From Gelidibacter mesophilus DSM 14095 (GTDB lineage: Bacteria; Bacteroidota; Bacteroidia; Flavobacteriales; Flavobacteriaceae), in assembly GCF_000423005.1 (NCBI RefSeq), contig NZ_AUHD01000014.1, positions 1 through 64,000 on the forward strand: 64,000 bases of DNA, written 5' to 3'. The notes below the pieces were generated by a model that made no database searches, had not been told where the DNA came from, and was given only the letters and a program-made list of their open reading frames with translations. A program made the translations under genes and the position numbers. Of the stretch, positions 34,833 through 44,623 are shown one piece after another. How positions within the stretch are numbered: position 1 is the first letter of the stretch; each line of letters begins with the position of its first letter.

Positions 34833-35092
34833 AGTAAAATCCTTTCTGCATTAAAAATAGTAAAAACAAGTGTATTAGGGCAAAAACTATACCCTAAATG
34901 TTTTTATAATGGCTAAGTGACGAAAAATACTTCAAAATTTCAAAACATTTAACGAGATACTTATCAAATAAAAAAGGGTTGGTATTGTTAATAAAATATA
35001 CTAAAAAAGCATCAATAAAGTGGCGTTAAAACTCATAAAATGGTTATCTTAGCACGATTTGAAAATCGACGAAAAATCTAATTAATTTATAT

Positions 35093-37660
35093 ATGACAGA
35101 AGGAGAAAAATTAATTCCTATCAACATTGAAGATGAAATGAAATCGGCCTACATTGATTATTCAATGTCGGTCATTGTGTCACGTGCTTTACCAGATGTT
35201 AGAGATGGTCTGAAACCAGTACACCGACGTGTGCTTTTTGGCATGCATGAACTTGGTATTAGATCTAATACGGCCCATAAAAAATCAGCAAGAATTGTTG
35301 GTGAGGTTCTAGGTAAATACCATCCACATGGAGATACCTCTGTCTATGATGCCATGGTGCGTATGGCCCAAGAGTGGAGTTTGCGCTACATGTTAGTGGA
35401 TGGTCAAGGTAACTTCGGTTCTATTGATGGTGATAGCCCTGCAGCAATGCGTTATACAGAAGCGCGAATGCGTAAGATTTCTGAAGACATGCTGGCGGAC
35501 ATCGATAAAGAAACCGTAGACCATAAACTCAACTTTGATGATACATTACAGGAACCTACGGTACTACCAACGCGTATCCCGGGACTTTTAGTCAATGGTG
35601 CTTCAGGTATTGCAGTAGGGATGGCTACCAATATGCCGCCGCATAACTTAAGTGAAGTTGTTGATGGTATTGTAGCTTATATTGATAATCATGATATTGA
35701 GGTTGATGAATTAATCACCCATGTTAAAGCTCCTGACTTTCCGACGGGAGGAACTATTTACGGTTATGACGGAGTAAGGGAAGCCTTTAAAACTGGTCGT
35801 GGTAGAATTGTGATCAGAGGAAAGGCAAATATTGAAGAAGTCCAAGGCAGGGAAACCATTATCGTGACTGAAATTCCATATCAGGTGAATAAAGCCGATA
35901 TGATCAAGAAAACCGCCGATTTGGTCAATGAAAAGAAAATTGAAGGGATTTCTATGATTCGTGATGAATCTGATAGAAATGGGATGCGTATCGTTTATAT
36001 CTTGAAACGTGACGCGATTCCTAATATCGTTTTAAATACCTTATATAAGTACACGGCATTGCAGTCATCATTTAGTGTCAATAATATCGCACTTGTTAAT
36101 GGACGTCCTGAATTATTGAACTTAAAGGATATGATCCATCATTTTGTGGAGCATAGACATGAAGTTGTGGTAAGAAGAACCACTTATGAACTTCGCAAAG
36201 CAGAAGAACGCGCCCATATCTTAGAAGGATTGATTATTGCTTCTGATAATATTGATGAGGTGATCGCTATTATTCGCGCCTCTTCCAATGCTGATGAAGC
36301 TCGTGAAAAATTGATTGAACGTTTTGAACTTTCAGAAATTCAGGCTAAAGCTATTGTGGAGATGCGTCTGCGTCAGTTAACGGGTCTTGAACAAGATAAA
36401 CTACGTAGTGAATATGCTGACCTGATGGCAACCATTGAAGATTTGAAAGACATTCTTGAAAAGAAAGAACGTCGTATGCAAATCATCAAAGAAGAGCTGA
36501 TAGTAGTAAAAGAAAAGTATGGTGATGAACGTCGTTCAGTCATTGAATATGCTGGAGGCGATTTGAGTATTGAGGATATGATTCCTGATGAGCAGGTAGT
36601 GATTACAATTTCTCATGCGGGTTATATTAAACGTACCTCATTGACGGAATATAAAACGCAGCATAGAGGTGGGGTTGGGCAAAAAGCATCCACCACGCGT
36701 AATGAGGATTTCTTAGAACATTTATTTGTTGGTACCAACCACCAATATATGTTGTTCTTTACTCAAAAAGGTAAATGTTTCTGGATGCGCGTCTATGAAA
36801 TCCCTGAAGGTAGTAAGACTTCCAAAGGGAGAGCCATTCAAAACTTGATCAATATAGAGCAGGATGATAAGGTCAAAGCATTTATTTGTACTCAGGACCT
36901 TAAGGATGAAGACTACATCAATAGCCATTATGTAATTATGGCAACTAAAAATGGTCAGGTTAAGAAAACGTCGTTAGAGCAATATTCCCGTCCAAGAACC
37001 AATGGTATCAACGCCATTACTATTAAGGACGACGATATTTTATTGGAAGCTAAATTGACTACTGGTAACAGTCAGGTGATGTTGGCCCTAAAATCAGGTA
37101 AAGCCATTCGTTTTGAGGAAGCTAAAACACGACCTATGGGAAGAAATGCATCTGGAGTAAGAGGTATCAGACTTGCCAATGCTAAAGATGAAGTGATCGG
37201 GATGGTTACCATTGAAAATCCAATGGAAGAATCTGTTCTTGTAGTTTCTGAGCATGGGTATGGTAAACGAACTTATATAGATGATCCTGAAGATGGAGAA
37301 GCAGTTTATAGAATTACCAATAGAGGGGGAAAAGGTGTAAAAACCATTTCTATTACAGAAAAAACAGGGAGTTTAGTAGCTATTAAATCCGTGAGCGATG
37401 ACGATGACTTAATGATTATCAATAAATCAGGAATCGCTATACGTATGGCGGTTCAGAATCTCCGAGTAATGGGTAGAGCCACTCAAGGTGTGAAGTTGAT
37501 TAATTTAAAAGGAAATGATTCTATTGCAGCTGTTGCGAAGGTAATGCGTGAGGAAGAGAACGAACAAATTGAAGACATTTTGGACGAATCTACTGACACT
37601 CAGGATCCTAAAGAAAATGGCACAACTCTTGATAATTTAAACGACGAAAACAACAATTAA
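35093..37660 (+). CDS. gyrA: DNA gyrase subunit A
   Basis: An 855-residue type II topoisomerase subunit. The breakage-reunion domain has [22 protein letters not shown], then [17 protein letters not shown] (quinolone-resistance region with Thr at the position of E. coli Ser83 and Asp retained at 87). The catalytic Tyr lies in [12 protein letters not shown]-terminal six-bladed domain includes a GyrA-box variant, QHRGGVG, that distinguishes it from ParC. An acidic tail follows. The TPR gene begins 25 bp after the stop and probably shares the transcript. Confidence 0.96.
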   Translation: MTEGEKLIPINIEDEMKSAYIDYSMSVIVSRALPDVRDGLKPVHRRVLFGMHELGIRSNTAHKKSARIVGEVLGKYHPHGDTSVYDAMVRMAQEWSLRYMLVDGQGNFGSIDGDSPAAMRYTEARMRKISEDMLADIDKETVDHKLNFDDTLQEPTVLPTRIPGLLVNGASGIAVGMATNMPPHNLSEVVDGIVAYIDNHDIEVDELITHVKAPDFPTGGTIYGYDGVREAFKTGRGRIVIRGKANIEEVQGRETIIVTEIPYQVNKADMIKKTADLVNEKKIEGISMIRDESDRNGMRIVYILKRDAIPNIVLNTLYKYTALQSSFSVNNIALVNGRPELLNLKDMIHHFVEHRHEVVVRRTTYELRKAEERAHILEGLIIASDNIDEVIAIIRASSNADEAREKLIERFELSEIQAKAIVEMRLRQLTGLEQDKLRSEYADLMATIEDLKDILEKKERRMQIIKEELIVVKEKYGDERRSVIEYAGGDLSIEDMIPDEQVVITISHAGYIKRTSLTEYKTQHRGGVGQKASTTRNEDFLEHLFVGTNHQYMLFFTQKGKCFWMRVYEIPEGSKTSKGRAIQNLINIEQDDKVKAFICTQDLKDEDYINSHYVIMATKNGQVKKTSLEQYSRPRTNGINAITIKDDDILLEAKLTTGNSQVMLALKSGKAIRFEEAKTRPMGRNASGVRGIRLANAKDEVIGMVTIENPMEESVLVVSEHGYGKRTYIDDPEDGEAVYRITNRGGKGVKTISITEKTGSLVAIKSVSDDDDLMIINKSGIAIRMAVQNLRVMGRATQGVKLINLKGNDSIAAVAKVMREEENEQIEDILDESTDTQDPKENGTTLDNLNDENNN

Positions 37661-37684
37661 CACTTAATTTTAAAACAACTAAAA

Positions 37685-38959
37685 ATGAAAAAACAAACGA
37701 TAATCGCTTTGGCACTTTTAGTAGGTTCTTTTTCTTTTGCACAGAAAAGCGAGATAAAAGATGCTGAAAAAGCTATAAAGAAAAGTAATTTTGCAGAAGC
37801 TAAGACTGCAATTAATGCTGCAGAATCCGCAATTGGAAGTGCAGACGATAAAATGAAAGCACAATTCTACTATGTAAAAGGACAAGCTTATTATGCTAAC
37901 GGCACCGGATCAAGTGCTGATATGGACACTGCCATTGAGAGTTTAAATATGGTAGAACAAGTTGAAGGTGCTAATGGTAAGTATTCAAAAGATGTTTCAG
38001 AAATAAAGCAAGGCATGCTTAATTCCTTTTTGACCAACGCAAATGCTGCGTTAGAAAAAAAGAATTATGCAGCGTCATCTAGTGGTTTTGAAAAGGCCTA
38101 TCAAATGTCAAAAAAGGACACATTATATCTTTATTATGCTGCAGCAACAGCTGTTAACGGCGAAGATTATGACACGGCTTTGAAGCACTACGAAGAGCTT
38201 AAAAACATGGGCTATGAGGGCATTGAAACTGAATATATTGCCACGAACAAAGAGAGCAATGAAGAAGAAGCATTTCCTTCTAAAAGTCTGATGGATATTT
38301 CTGTAAAATCTGGTACACATATTAAACCAACCACCAAAAAATCAGAATCCAAGCAAGCGGAAATTGTAAGAAATGTGGCATTGATTTACATGAACCAAGG
38401 TAACGATGCGAAAGCAATTGAAGCCATGAAGGATGCTAGAATTGCTAATCCTGATGATGCATCCTTGATTATTTCAGAAGCAAATATGCAGCTGAAGATG
38501 GGCAACAGAGAGGAATTTAAAAGTTTGATTCAGGAAGCGTTGGTCAAAGATCCAAACAATCCGGAGTTGTTGTTTAACTTGGGAATTGTTGCAGCAGAAG
38601 CCGGTGAAACAGAACAAGCCAAGGGTTATTATGAAAAAGCGATTCAATTAAAGCCTGATTATGTTGATGTTTATAATAACATGGCTGTTTTAATATTAGG
38701 CCAAGAACAAACAATTATTGAGCAAATGAACAGCCTTGGAAGTTCTGCTGCCGATAACAAAAAATATGATGAGTTAAAAGCGCAAAGATCTAAACTTTAT
38801 GAAGATGCTATTCCTTATTTGGAAACGACCCTTAAGTTAAGACCAACAGATTTGCAAGCTGCAAAAACATTAGCGAATATTTACAGCGCTATCGGAGAAA
38901 CTGAAAAGTATAAAAACATGAAAGCCAAAGTTGAGGAACTTGAAGGTGCTCAGAAATAA
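37685..38959 (+). CDS. TPR-repeat exported protein
   Basis: A 424-residue protein with a signal peptide (MKKQTIIALALLVGSFSFAQ) and several tetratricopeptide repeats. Repeats are clear near 30-70, 128-165 and 220-330; for example NPELLFNLGIVAAEAGETEQAKGYYEKAIQLKPD is two half-repeats. Another pair lies near the C-terminus. A scaffold or protein-protein interaction role in the envelope is inferred from architecture only. The close spacing to gyrA (25 bp) and a terminator after it point to a gyrA-TPR operon, an arrangement common in Flavobacteriaceae. Confidence 0.85.
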   Translation: MKKQTIIALALLVGSFSFAQKSEIKDAEKAIKKSNFAEAKTAINAAESAIGSADDKMKAQFYYVKGQAYYANGTGSSADMDTAIESLNMVEQVEGANGKYSKDVSEIKQGMLNSFLTNANAALEKKNYAASSSGFEKAYQMSKKDTLYLYYAAATAVNGEDYDTALKHYEELKNMGYEGIETEYIATNKESNEEEAFPSKSLMDISVKSGTHIKPTTKKSESKQAEIVRNVALIYMNQGNDAKAIEAMKDARIANPDDASLIISEANMQLKMGNREEFKSLIQEALVKDPNNPELLFNLGIVAAEAGETEQAKGYYEKAIQLKPDYVDVYNNMAVLILGQEQTIIEQMNSLGSSAADNKKYDELKAQRSKLYEDAIPYLETTLKLRPTDLQAAKTLANIYSAIGETEKYKNMKAKVEELEGAQK

Positions 38960-39035
38960 TAAGCATTGGTAAATTTGGGCATGTACTCTCCTAATGGAGC
39001 GTCTGTTTAAAAAATACTGATCTCAATTAGTATTT

Positions 39036-39076
39036 AAAGCGATTAAATAAAAGATGATTTTATTTAATCGCTTTTT
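39036..39076 (+). terminator. Intrinsic terminator of the gyrA-TPR transcript
   Basis: A 17-bp perfect stem, AAAGCGATTAAATAAAA (39036-39052) with TTTTATTTAATCGCTTT (39058-39074), followed by T. Despite its AT content it is long and fully paired. Confidence 0.85.
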
Positions 39077-39211
39077 ATTTGGTGATTAATCTTTTGAAGC
39101 GTCTTCTCGATTTCTTAGTATTCTATTTTTCATCAATTGAATTGAGATGCTTTCGATTATTTTTTAGGATAAAATATGGCTCAAACTATGAGTTAACGAT
39201 GGGTGGAAGGG

Positions 39212-39258
39212 AAAAGGAGTAAATGTCATTGCGATAGCTACTCCTTTTTATTTTTTAG
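39212..39258 (+). terminator. Second plus-strand terminator-like hairpin without a gene
   Basis: AAAAGGAGTA (39212-39221) pairs with TACTCCTTTT (39239-39248) around a 17-nt loop and is followed by a T-rich tail to about 39258. The upstream gene already has its own terminator, so this may close a short untranslated transcript from about 39080-39210, or it may be a backup terminator. Confidence 0.45.
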
Positions 39259-39318
39259 TTGCTGAGAGATTTTAAAGAACCACTTCTGAAAAAAATTGTA
39301 ATTCTTATGATTTTGGAA

Positions 39319-40947
39319 CTAAACTTGTAAAACGCCCATGTTGAATTTCTTCTCGATAGGAGCGTGGTTAGCGGCCTCAATACCCATACTGATCCATGTT
39401 CTGGTATCTAGAGGATCAATGATGCCATCTGTCCAGATTCTGGCCGCGGCATAGTACGGTGACACTTGTGCATCATAACGATCTTTTATTTTTTTGAACA
39501 GTTCGTCTTCTTGCTCTTTGGTGATCGTTTTTCCTTTCTTTTTAAGTGATGCGGTTTCAATTTGAAGCAATACTTTTGCGGCACTATTACCACTCATCAC
39601 TGCTAATTCCGCACTTGGCCACGCAACAATTAATCGAGGATCATAAGCCTTTCCACACATGGCATAATTTCCAGCACCATAGCTATTGCCAACAATGATC
39701 GTGAATTTTGGAACAACGGAATTACTTACCGCATTTACCATTTTGGCTCCATCCTTAATAATGCCACCATGCTCACTTTTACTGCCCACCATAAATCCGG
39801 TGACATCCTGCAAAAAGACTAAGGGGATTTTCTTCTGGTTACAATTCGCAATAAAACGGGTGGCTTTATCAGCAGAATCATTATAAATCACCCCGCCAAA
39901 CTGCATTTCTCCCGACTTGGTTTTTACCAATTGACGTTGGTTGGCCACAATGCCCACGGCCCAACCGTCAATTCTGGCGTAAGCGGTGACAATAGTTTTT
40001 CCGTAACCGGCTTTGTATTCGTCAAATTCAGAATTGTCCACCAATCGCTTGATGACTTCGTACATATCATATTGATCCGTACGACTTCGTGGAATGATAC
40101 CATAGAGATCTTCAGGATTTTCTTTTGGTTTTAGCGCTTTTGCACGATTGTATCCGGCCTTATCATAATCACCAATCTTATCAATAATATTCCTAATAGT
40201 GTCCAAAGCATCTTTATCGTCTTTGGCTTTATAATCTGTAACTCCAGAGATTTCACAATGTGTTGTAGCGCCTCCCAAAGTTTCGTTGTCAATGGTTTCG
40301 CCAATTGCAGCTTTTACTAAATAGCTTCCGGCAAGAAAAATGCTTCCTGTTTTATCCACAATTAAGGCTTCATCGCTCATAATTGGTAAATAGGCGCCAC
40401 CTGCAACACAACTCCCCATTACTGCTGCAATCTGCGTAATGCCCATACTACTCATAATAGCGTTATTTCTAAAAATACGTCCAAAATGCTCCTTATCCGG
40501 AAAAATTTCGTCTTGCATTGGTAAATACACCCCTGCAGAATCGACCAAATAGATAATCGGTAATCTGTTTTCAATAGCAATTTCTTGGGCTCTTAAATTC
40601 TTTTTTCCAGTAATAGGGAACCAGGCACCCGCTTTTACGGTGGCGTCATTGGCAACTACCATACATTGTTTGCCTTTAACATACCCTATCTTGACAACCA
40701 CGCCGCCAGAAGGACAGCCGCCATGTTCTTCATACATATCTTCGCCAGCAAATGCCGCAATTTCAATGGATTTAGATTTTGGATCCAAAAGATAATTGAC
40801 ACGCTCGCGCGCCGTCATTTTTCCTTTTTCATGATGTTTATCAATACTTTTTTGTCCGCCGCCCAATTTTACTTTGGCGAGACGTTGACGTAATGCTGAG
40901 AGTAGAAGTTTATTGTGGTCTTCGTTTTTGTTGAAGTTAAGATCCAT
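39319..40947 (-). CDS. Acyl-CoA carboxylase, carboxyltransferase subunit (methylcrotonyl-CoA type)
   Basis: A 542-residue carboxyltransferase of the acyl-CoA carboxylase beta family, which moves the carboxyl group from biotin to an acyl-CoA. N-terminal KMTARERVNYLLD, then GGVVVKIGYVKGKQCMVVAND and IYLVDSAGVYLPMQDEIFPDKEHFGRIF. The last is characteristic of methylcrotonyl-CoA carboxylase beta rather than propionyl-CoA carboxylase. C-terminal GNSYGAGNYAMCGKAYDPRLIVAWPSAE and SPYYAAARIWTDGIIDP complete the two crotonase-like halves. The biotin carboxylase subunit is not in the window. Leucine degradation is the likely pathway, inferred from family. Confidence 0.85.
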   Translation of the reverse strand: MDLNFNKNEDHNKLLLSALRQRLAKVKLGGGQKSIDKHHEKGKMTARERVNYLLDPKSKSIEIAAFAGEDMYEEHGGCPSGGVVVKIGYVKGKQCMVVANDATVKAGAWFPITGKKNLRAQEIAIENRLPIIYLVDSAGVYLPMQDEIFPDKEHFGRIFRNNAIMSSMGITQIAAVMGSCVAGGAYLPIMSDEALIVDKTGSIFLAGSYLVKAAIGETIDNETLGGATTHCEISGVTDYKAKDDKDALDTIRNIIDKIGDYDKAGYNRAKALKPKENPEDLYGIIPRSRTDQYDMYEVIKRLVDNSEFDEYKAGYGKTIVTAYARIDGWAVGIVANQRQLVKTKSGEMQFGGVIYNDSADKATRFIANCNQKKIPLVFLQDVTGFMVGSKSEHGGIIKDGAKMVNAVSNSVVPKFTIIVGNSYGAGNYAMCGKAYDPRLIVAWPSAELAVMSGNSAAKVLLQIETASLKKKGKTITKEQEDELFKKIKDRYDAQVSPYYAAARIWTDGIIDPLDTRTWISMGIEAANHAPIEKKFNMGVLQV

Positions 40948-41079
40948 TGCTGTTTTTTAGTTTATGTAAAAATACGAACTTTAAAATATATACAAAGAAG
41001 CTGTGAAGGATAAAAATTTAAATATACGACAACTATATTACATGGACTTATCTTCCTAGGAAAACATAATTATTTAAGG

Positions 41080-41087
41080 TATATTTG
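41080..41087 (+). promoter_or_regulatory. Candidate -7 box for the DoxX operon
   Basis: TATATTTG, a perfect match to TAnnTTTG, ends 23 bp before ATG 41111. No good -33 TTG was seen at the usual distance. Confidence 0.45.
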
Positions 41088-41110
41088 CGTTTAATATAAA
41101 TGATAACTTT

Positions 41111-41467
41111 ATGAAGACCAATAGAATTGTTTATTACGTATCAACTGGATTATTGACCTTATTAGTGCTTTTTTCATCGGGGATGTATATTTTTAATTAT
41201 GATGACGTATCAGTCACGTTTACAAGTTTTGGATATCCAACCTATCTTATTTATCCATATGCCATTATAAAACTGTTGGGATTGGTTGCACTTTGGGTTC
41301 CTAATTTAAAACTTGTTAAAGAATGGGCCTATGCTGGTTTCTTTTTTGCTTTCATTTTAGCATTCTTTGCCCATTTCATGATTGGGGACGGAGAGCAAAT
41401 ATCGGCTGTGATTGCGATGGTCCTTTTGATAGTTTCTTATATCTTTAGCAAAAAATTAGCTAAATAG
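41111..41467 (+). CDS. DoxX family membrane protein
   Basis: A 118-residue inner-membrane protein with four predicted helices (about 7-27, 45-66, 75-95, 98-115). The YPTYLIYPYAIIKLLGLVALW segment is typical of short DoxX-like proteins. The role is unclear; relatives accompany redox enzymes in thiol or quinone stress operons. The next gene starts 1 bp after the stop, so the two are translationally coupled. First gene of a run of DoxX, FMN reductase, GNAT and MarR-type genes. Confidence 0.82.
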   Translation: MKTNRIVYYVSTGLLTLLVLFSSGMYIFNYDDVSVTFTSFGYPTYLIYPYAIIKLLGLVALWVPNLKLVKEWAYAGFFFAFILAFFAHFMIGDGEQISAVIAMVLLIVSYIFSKKLAK

Positions 41468-41468
41468 T

Positions 41469-41999
41469 ATGAAGAACATAATAGCATTTGCGGGAAGCAA
41501 TAGTTTAAAGTCCATAAACAAACAATTGGCAATCTATGCCGCAAGCTTAGTAGAAGATGCAGAAATTACAATTTTAGATTTGAACGATTTTGAATTGCCA
41601 TTATTTGGAGTCGATCTAGAAAAACAAATCGGAGCTCCAGATAATGTTCGCAAATTTTTAGATTATATTAGAAATTCAGATGGTATAATTCTATCTCTTG
41701 CCGAACATAACGGTGCATATTCTGCCGCATTCAAAAATCTGTTTGATTGGTTATCACGTTCTGAAAAAAAGACATTTATGGGTAAACCAATACTTCTGAT
41801 GGCAACTTCAGGAGGAGGTAGAGGTGGCGCTTCGGTATTGGCAATGGCACACAGCAGATTTCCATATCATGATGCAAAGATTGCCGCGGAATTCTCCTTG
41901 CCATTGTTTGCGGATAAATTTGCTGACGGAAAAATTACCGATTCAGAATTTGACGACGAATTAAAAGAAGCAGTTAAACTATTTCAAAAACAACTTTAA
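41469..41999 (+). CDS. NAD(P)H-dependent FMN reductase / quinone reductase family protein
   Basis: A 176-residue flavodoxin-like reductase (PF03358). It begins IIAFAGSNSLKSINKQLAIYAA, the phosphate-binding loop. LAEHNGAYSAAFKNLFDWLSR is the FMN/substrate region, and ILLMATSGGGRGGASVL follows. Enzymes of this family reduce FMN, quinones or azo compounds with NAD(P)H. It lies in the middle of a tight operon (1-bp gaps on both sides). A role in electrophile or quinone stress is inferred from that setting. Confidence 0.87.
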   Translation: MKNIIAFAGSNSLKSINKQLAIYAASLVEDAEITILDLNDFELPLFGVDLEKQIGAPDNVRKFLDYIRNSDGIILSLAEHNGAYSAAFKNLFDWLSRSEKKTFMGKPILLMATSGGGRGGASVLAMAHSRFPYHDAKIAAEFSLPLFADKFADGKITDSEFDDELKEAVKLFQKQL

Positions 42000-42000
42000 T

Positions 42001-42285
42001 ATGGAAATAAAACGCTCAGACAACGGAAAAACAGGATTGTTCTATGTAGAACTTGACGGAAAGAAAGCAGCGGAAATGACCTACAAACATTCAGGAGATC
42101 AACAAATCACCATTGTTCATACAGCAGTGAATGATGCTCTAAAAGGGCAAGGGGTTGGCCATCAATTAATTCATGCGGCAGTAGATTATTTAAGAGAAAA
42201 TAATTTAAAAGCGGTCGCGCAATGTGCTTTTGTGAAGTCTGTTTTCGATAAAAAGAGTGAAGCATTCGATGATATTATAGCTTAA
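42001..42285 (+). CDS. Short GNAT N-acetyltransferase (YjdJ-like)
   Basis: A 94-residue single-domain Gcn5-related acetyltransferase of the short YjdJ/GCN5_2-type group. The core is ITIVHTAVNDALKGQGVGHQLIHAAVDYLRENNLKAVAQCAFVKSVF. GQGVGHQL is the acetyl-CoA pyrophosphate loop. The substrate is unknown. It starts 1 bp after the FMN reductase stop. Confidence 0.85.
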   Translation: MEIKRSDNGKTGLFYVELDGKKAAEMTYKHSGDQQITIVHTAVNDALKGQGVGHQLIHAAVDYLRENNLKAVAQCAFVKSVFDKKSEAFDDIIA

Positions 42286-42331
42286 TCTCTATTTATTTTA
42301 AAAACTTCGACCTCGACCGAACACTAAAGCT

Positions 42332-42769
42332 ATGGGTGATTTATCAAAGGATATTAATTCAAAATTCGCCAATGCCAAAATAAAGGCATTGATCAATATT
42401 TTATATACTGCAAATTGGATAACGAGCTTTCAGAATGAGTTTTTTAAACCTCATGGAATTTCACCGCAGCAATATAATATTTTACGAATTTTAAATGGTG
42501 CCGGAAAAGCACTTAAAGTTCAGACTATAAAGGATAGTATGATAGAGCGCTCGCCCAACGCCACAAGATTAATGGATAAATTGCATGATAAATTACTGAT
42601 TGAACGCTTGCCTTGTCCCGAAGATAGAAGAGTGGTAAATATTCAAATTACCATGAAAGGTAAAGCACTTTTAAATACTATTTCAGATTCGTTTAATGAT
42701 GAATTGGTAAAGAATATTACTGAAGAAGAGGCGCAACAGTTGAGCGATTTATTGGACAAGATGCGTTAA
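42332..42769 (+). CDS. MarR family transcriptional regulator
   Basis: A 145-residue winged-helix regulator. The recognition region is GISPQQYNILRILNGAGKALKVQTIKDSMIERSPNATRLMDKL, followed by the wing LPCPEDRRVVNIQIT with the conserved DRR. It is the last gene of the DoxX-reductase-GNAT run and probably senses the compound those proteins handle. A divergent or self-regulating operator was not identified. Confidence 0.88.
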   Translation: MGDLSKDINSKFANAKIKALINILYTANWITSFQNEFFKPHGISPQQYNILRILNGAGKALKVQTIKDSMIERSPNATRLMDKLHDKLLIERLPCPEDRRVVNIQITMKGKALLNTISDSFNDELVKNITEEEAQQLSDLLDKMR

Positions 42770-42851
42770 TAATTTTGTTGATAATCACAACAGCAAAATA
42801 TACGTGAGAAATTCTAAAAATTATTTTTCAAATTTTATTATTAACAGAATT

Positions 42852-42880
42852 AAAAAGCACCTATGAATATACGTGCTTTT
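42852..42880. terminator. Terminator between convergent marR-type and MFS genes
   Basis: AAAAGCAC (42853-42860) pairs with GTGCTTTT (42873-42880) with a 12-nt loop; A- and T-rich flanks allow use in both directions. The right arm overlaps the last codons of the MFS gene. Confidence 0.6.
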
Positions 42881-44039
42881 CTACTTTTTTCGCTTTTCGA
42901 TTTCTCAGCATAAAAATGCTGAATGCCACCAAGATCCCAGATCCTGCCATAGCCGCGCCAACCCAGTCTGCAGAGGTATATCCGTAGCCCATGGCAATGG
43001 GTAAGCCAGCAAAATAGGCACCCGATGCATTCCCGATATTAAAGGCACTTTGATTGAGTGATGATCCTAAAGTCTCAGAGCCTTTTGATGCCCTGATTAT
43101 TAACATTTGAATAGGGGTAGATATGGCGAAGGTCACCATCCCAATGATAAAGGTCATCACCAAAACCATGACTTTATCTGAAGCCAAGTAAGTGTTCAGA
43201 GAAAGACAGATAACCATTAGCGTTAGAACGATAGTTACAGTATTCAAGGGGGCGAATTTCTCAGTTAGTTTGGCACCTATAAAATTTCCTATGACCATTC
43301 CTAATCCGGCAAGAACCATGGCATAAGAAACTACATTTGGCGAATGACCAGCAACTTCAGTTATTAATGGAGAAATATAGCTATACCAAGCAAAAAATCC
43401 GCCAGTTCCAATGGTAGTCAATAAGATAATCAGCCATAGTTCTAAACGTTTGAATATTTTAAGGTCACTTAAAAAATTACTTTCGGAAGATTTTTTGAGC
43501 GCAGGCATCCAAAACTTTACGCTTAAAACGGCTAAAACACCCACAACACCAACCATCACGAATGATATGCTCCAATCAAAATTTTTACCTAAATAGGTCC
43601 CTAATGGAACGCCCAAAAGATTGGCAAAGGTCAATCCGCTAAACATAATGGCAATACCTTTGGCTTCTTTACCTTTCTTTGAAAGTTTCCCGGCTACTAC
43701 AGCACCAATCCCAAAAAATGCGCCATGTGGTAATCCTGAAAGAAAGCGCACTATCATAAATGAGTTGTATCCAGTAGCAAAAGCGGATAGCGTATTAAAA
43801 ACGGTAAACCATAACATAAGTACCAATAAAACTTTATCGGCAGGCCATTTACTGCCAAAACCAGTAAGGATAGGTGCGCCCACAACGACGCCTAACGCAT
43901 AAGCTGAAATAAAATGTCCAGCCACCGGAATGCTAATGTCAAATGCCAGGGCAATATCTGGCAAAATTCCCATGATGACAAATTCAGTCAATCCGATGCC
44001 AAATCCTCCAATGGCTAATGATAATAGGGCTTTGTTCAT
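42861..44039 (-). CDS. MFS transporter, AraJ/DHA1-like
   Basis: A 392-residue major facilitator with 12 predicted helices. It starts ALLSLAIGGFGIGLTEFVIMGILPDIA, the typical first helix of the AraJ/YdhP DHA1 exporters. SALGVVVGAPILTGFGSKWPAD-like loop 2 and a GLPHGAFFGIGAVVAGKL segment (fourth helix) support this. The substrate is unknown; drug, sugar-ester or arabinose-type efflux is seen in relatives. Monocistronic, convergent with the MarR-type gene. Confidence 0.87.
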   Translation of the reverse strand: MNKALLSLAIGGFGIGLTEFVIMGILPDIALAFDISIPVAGHFISAYALGVVVGAPILTGFGSKWPADKVLLVLMLWFTVFNTLSAFATGYNSFMIVRFLSGLPHGAFFGIGAVVAGKLSKKGKEAKGIAIMFSGLTFANLLGVPLGTYLGKNFDWSISFVMVGVVGVLAVLSVKFWMPALKKSSESNFLSDLKIFKRLELWLIILLTTIGTGGFFAWYSYISPLITEVAGHSPNVVSYAMVLAGLGMVIGNFIGAKLTEKFAPLNTVTIVLTLMVICLSLNTYLASDKVMVLVMTFIIGMVTFAISTPIQMLIIRASKGSETLGSSLNQSAFNIGNASGAYFAGLPIAMGYGYTSADWVGAAMAGSGILVAFSIFMLRNRKAKKVEKHVYS

Positions 44040-44345
44040 TTATCGATACTTTTAGCTAAAAAAATAATCGGCAAAATTAGGCGATACATTCCTAGTGGCA
44101 GAAGAATATATGATAATAATAAGTTAATTGAGGACTTGAGAATTTAAGGTCTGTTTGATTGCTTTAAAATAATGTTTTTACGAGAAAACTTAATGATTTA
44201 AGAATGATGAAATTTATTGAAAGAAACGAAAACACAAGATGTGAGAACGTTTCAGATTATTATAAATCCTTTTAAAAATCGTCATTAACAGCGGTTTTTA
44301 TACTAAAATACTCGATATTTGTAATTCCCTTAAAAATGAAAATTT
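44040..44345. other. Intergenic region, nothing recognised
   Basis: About 300 bp between the divergent MFS gene and the 60-residue membrane protein gene. It must contain both promoters. I see no clear hairpin, RNA gene or conserved box. Confidence 0.4.
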
Positions 44346-44528
44346 ATGTCAATGAATAAAAATACGGTGTTGGCTTGGGCCACAACAATCATGATTATAG
44401 TTGGATTAGCTTTAATTGCTCTTGGCGCTTTTAGGTATGATGATGTGGCAGGCTATGGTTTTGCAGCTGTAGGGATTGGCTTCTTCGCCATCGCCTGGGT
44501 ATTCAATGCTCTTAAAGGAAGGGTGTAA
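44346..44528 (+). CDS. CAL67264-like small membrane protein
   Basis: A 60-residue protein with two transmembrane helices (about 8-28 and 35-55), MNKNTVLAWATTIMIIVGLALIALG and YGFAAVGIGFFAIAWVFNALKG. It matches the flavobacterial CAL67264 family of small membrane proteins, of unknown role. The gene precedes ettA by 95 bp on the same strand. I infer the start at ATG 44346 (MSMNKN). Confidence 0.75.
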   Translation: MSMNKNTVLAWATTIMIIVGLALIALGAFRYDDVAGYGFAAVGIGFFAIAWVFNALKGRV

Positions 44529-44623
44529 AGGTTTATGTCATTTGGGTTTTAATTATACAGAATATAATCTGTAATCAGACTTTGGTGAACTATTTTATTA
44601 ATAACAACTAACTTATTTTAAAA

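Noticed and set aside
35330-35370. Quinolone-resistance substitution in gyrA
   Set aside because: Thr at the Ser83 position is a common natural residue and Asp87 is kept, so no resistance call is made.
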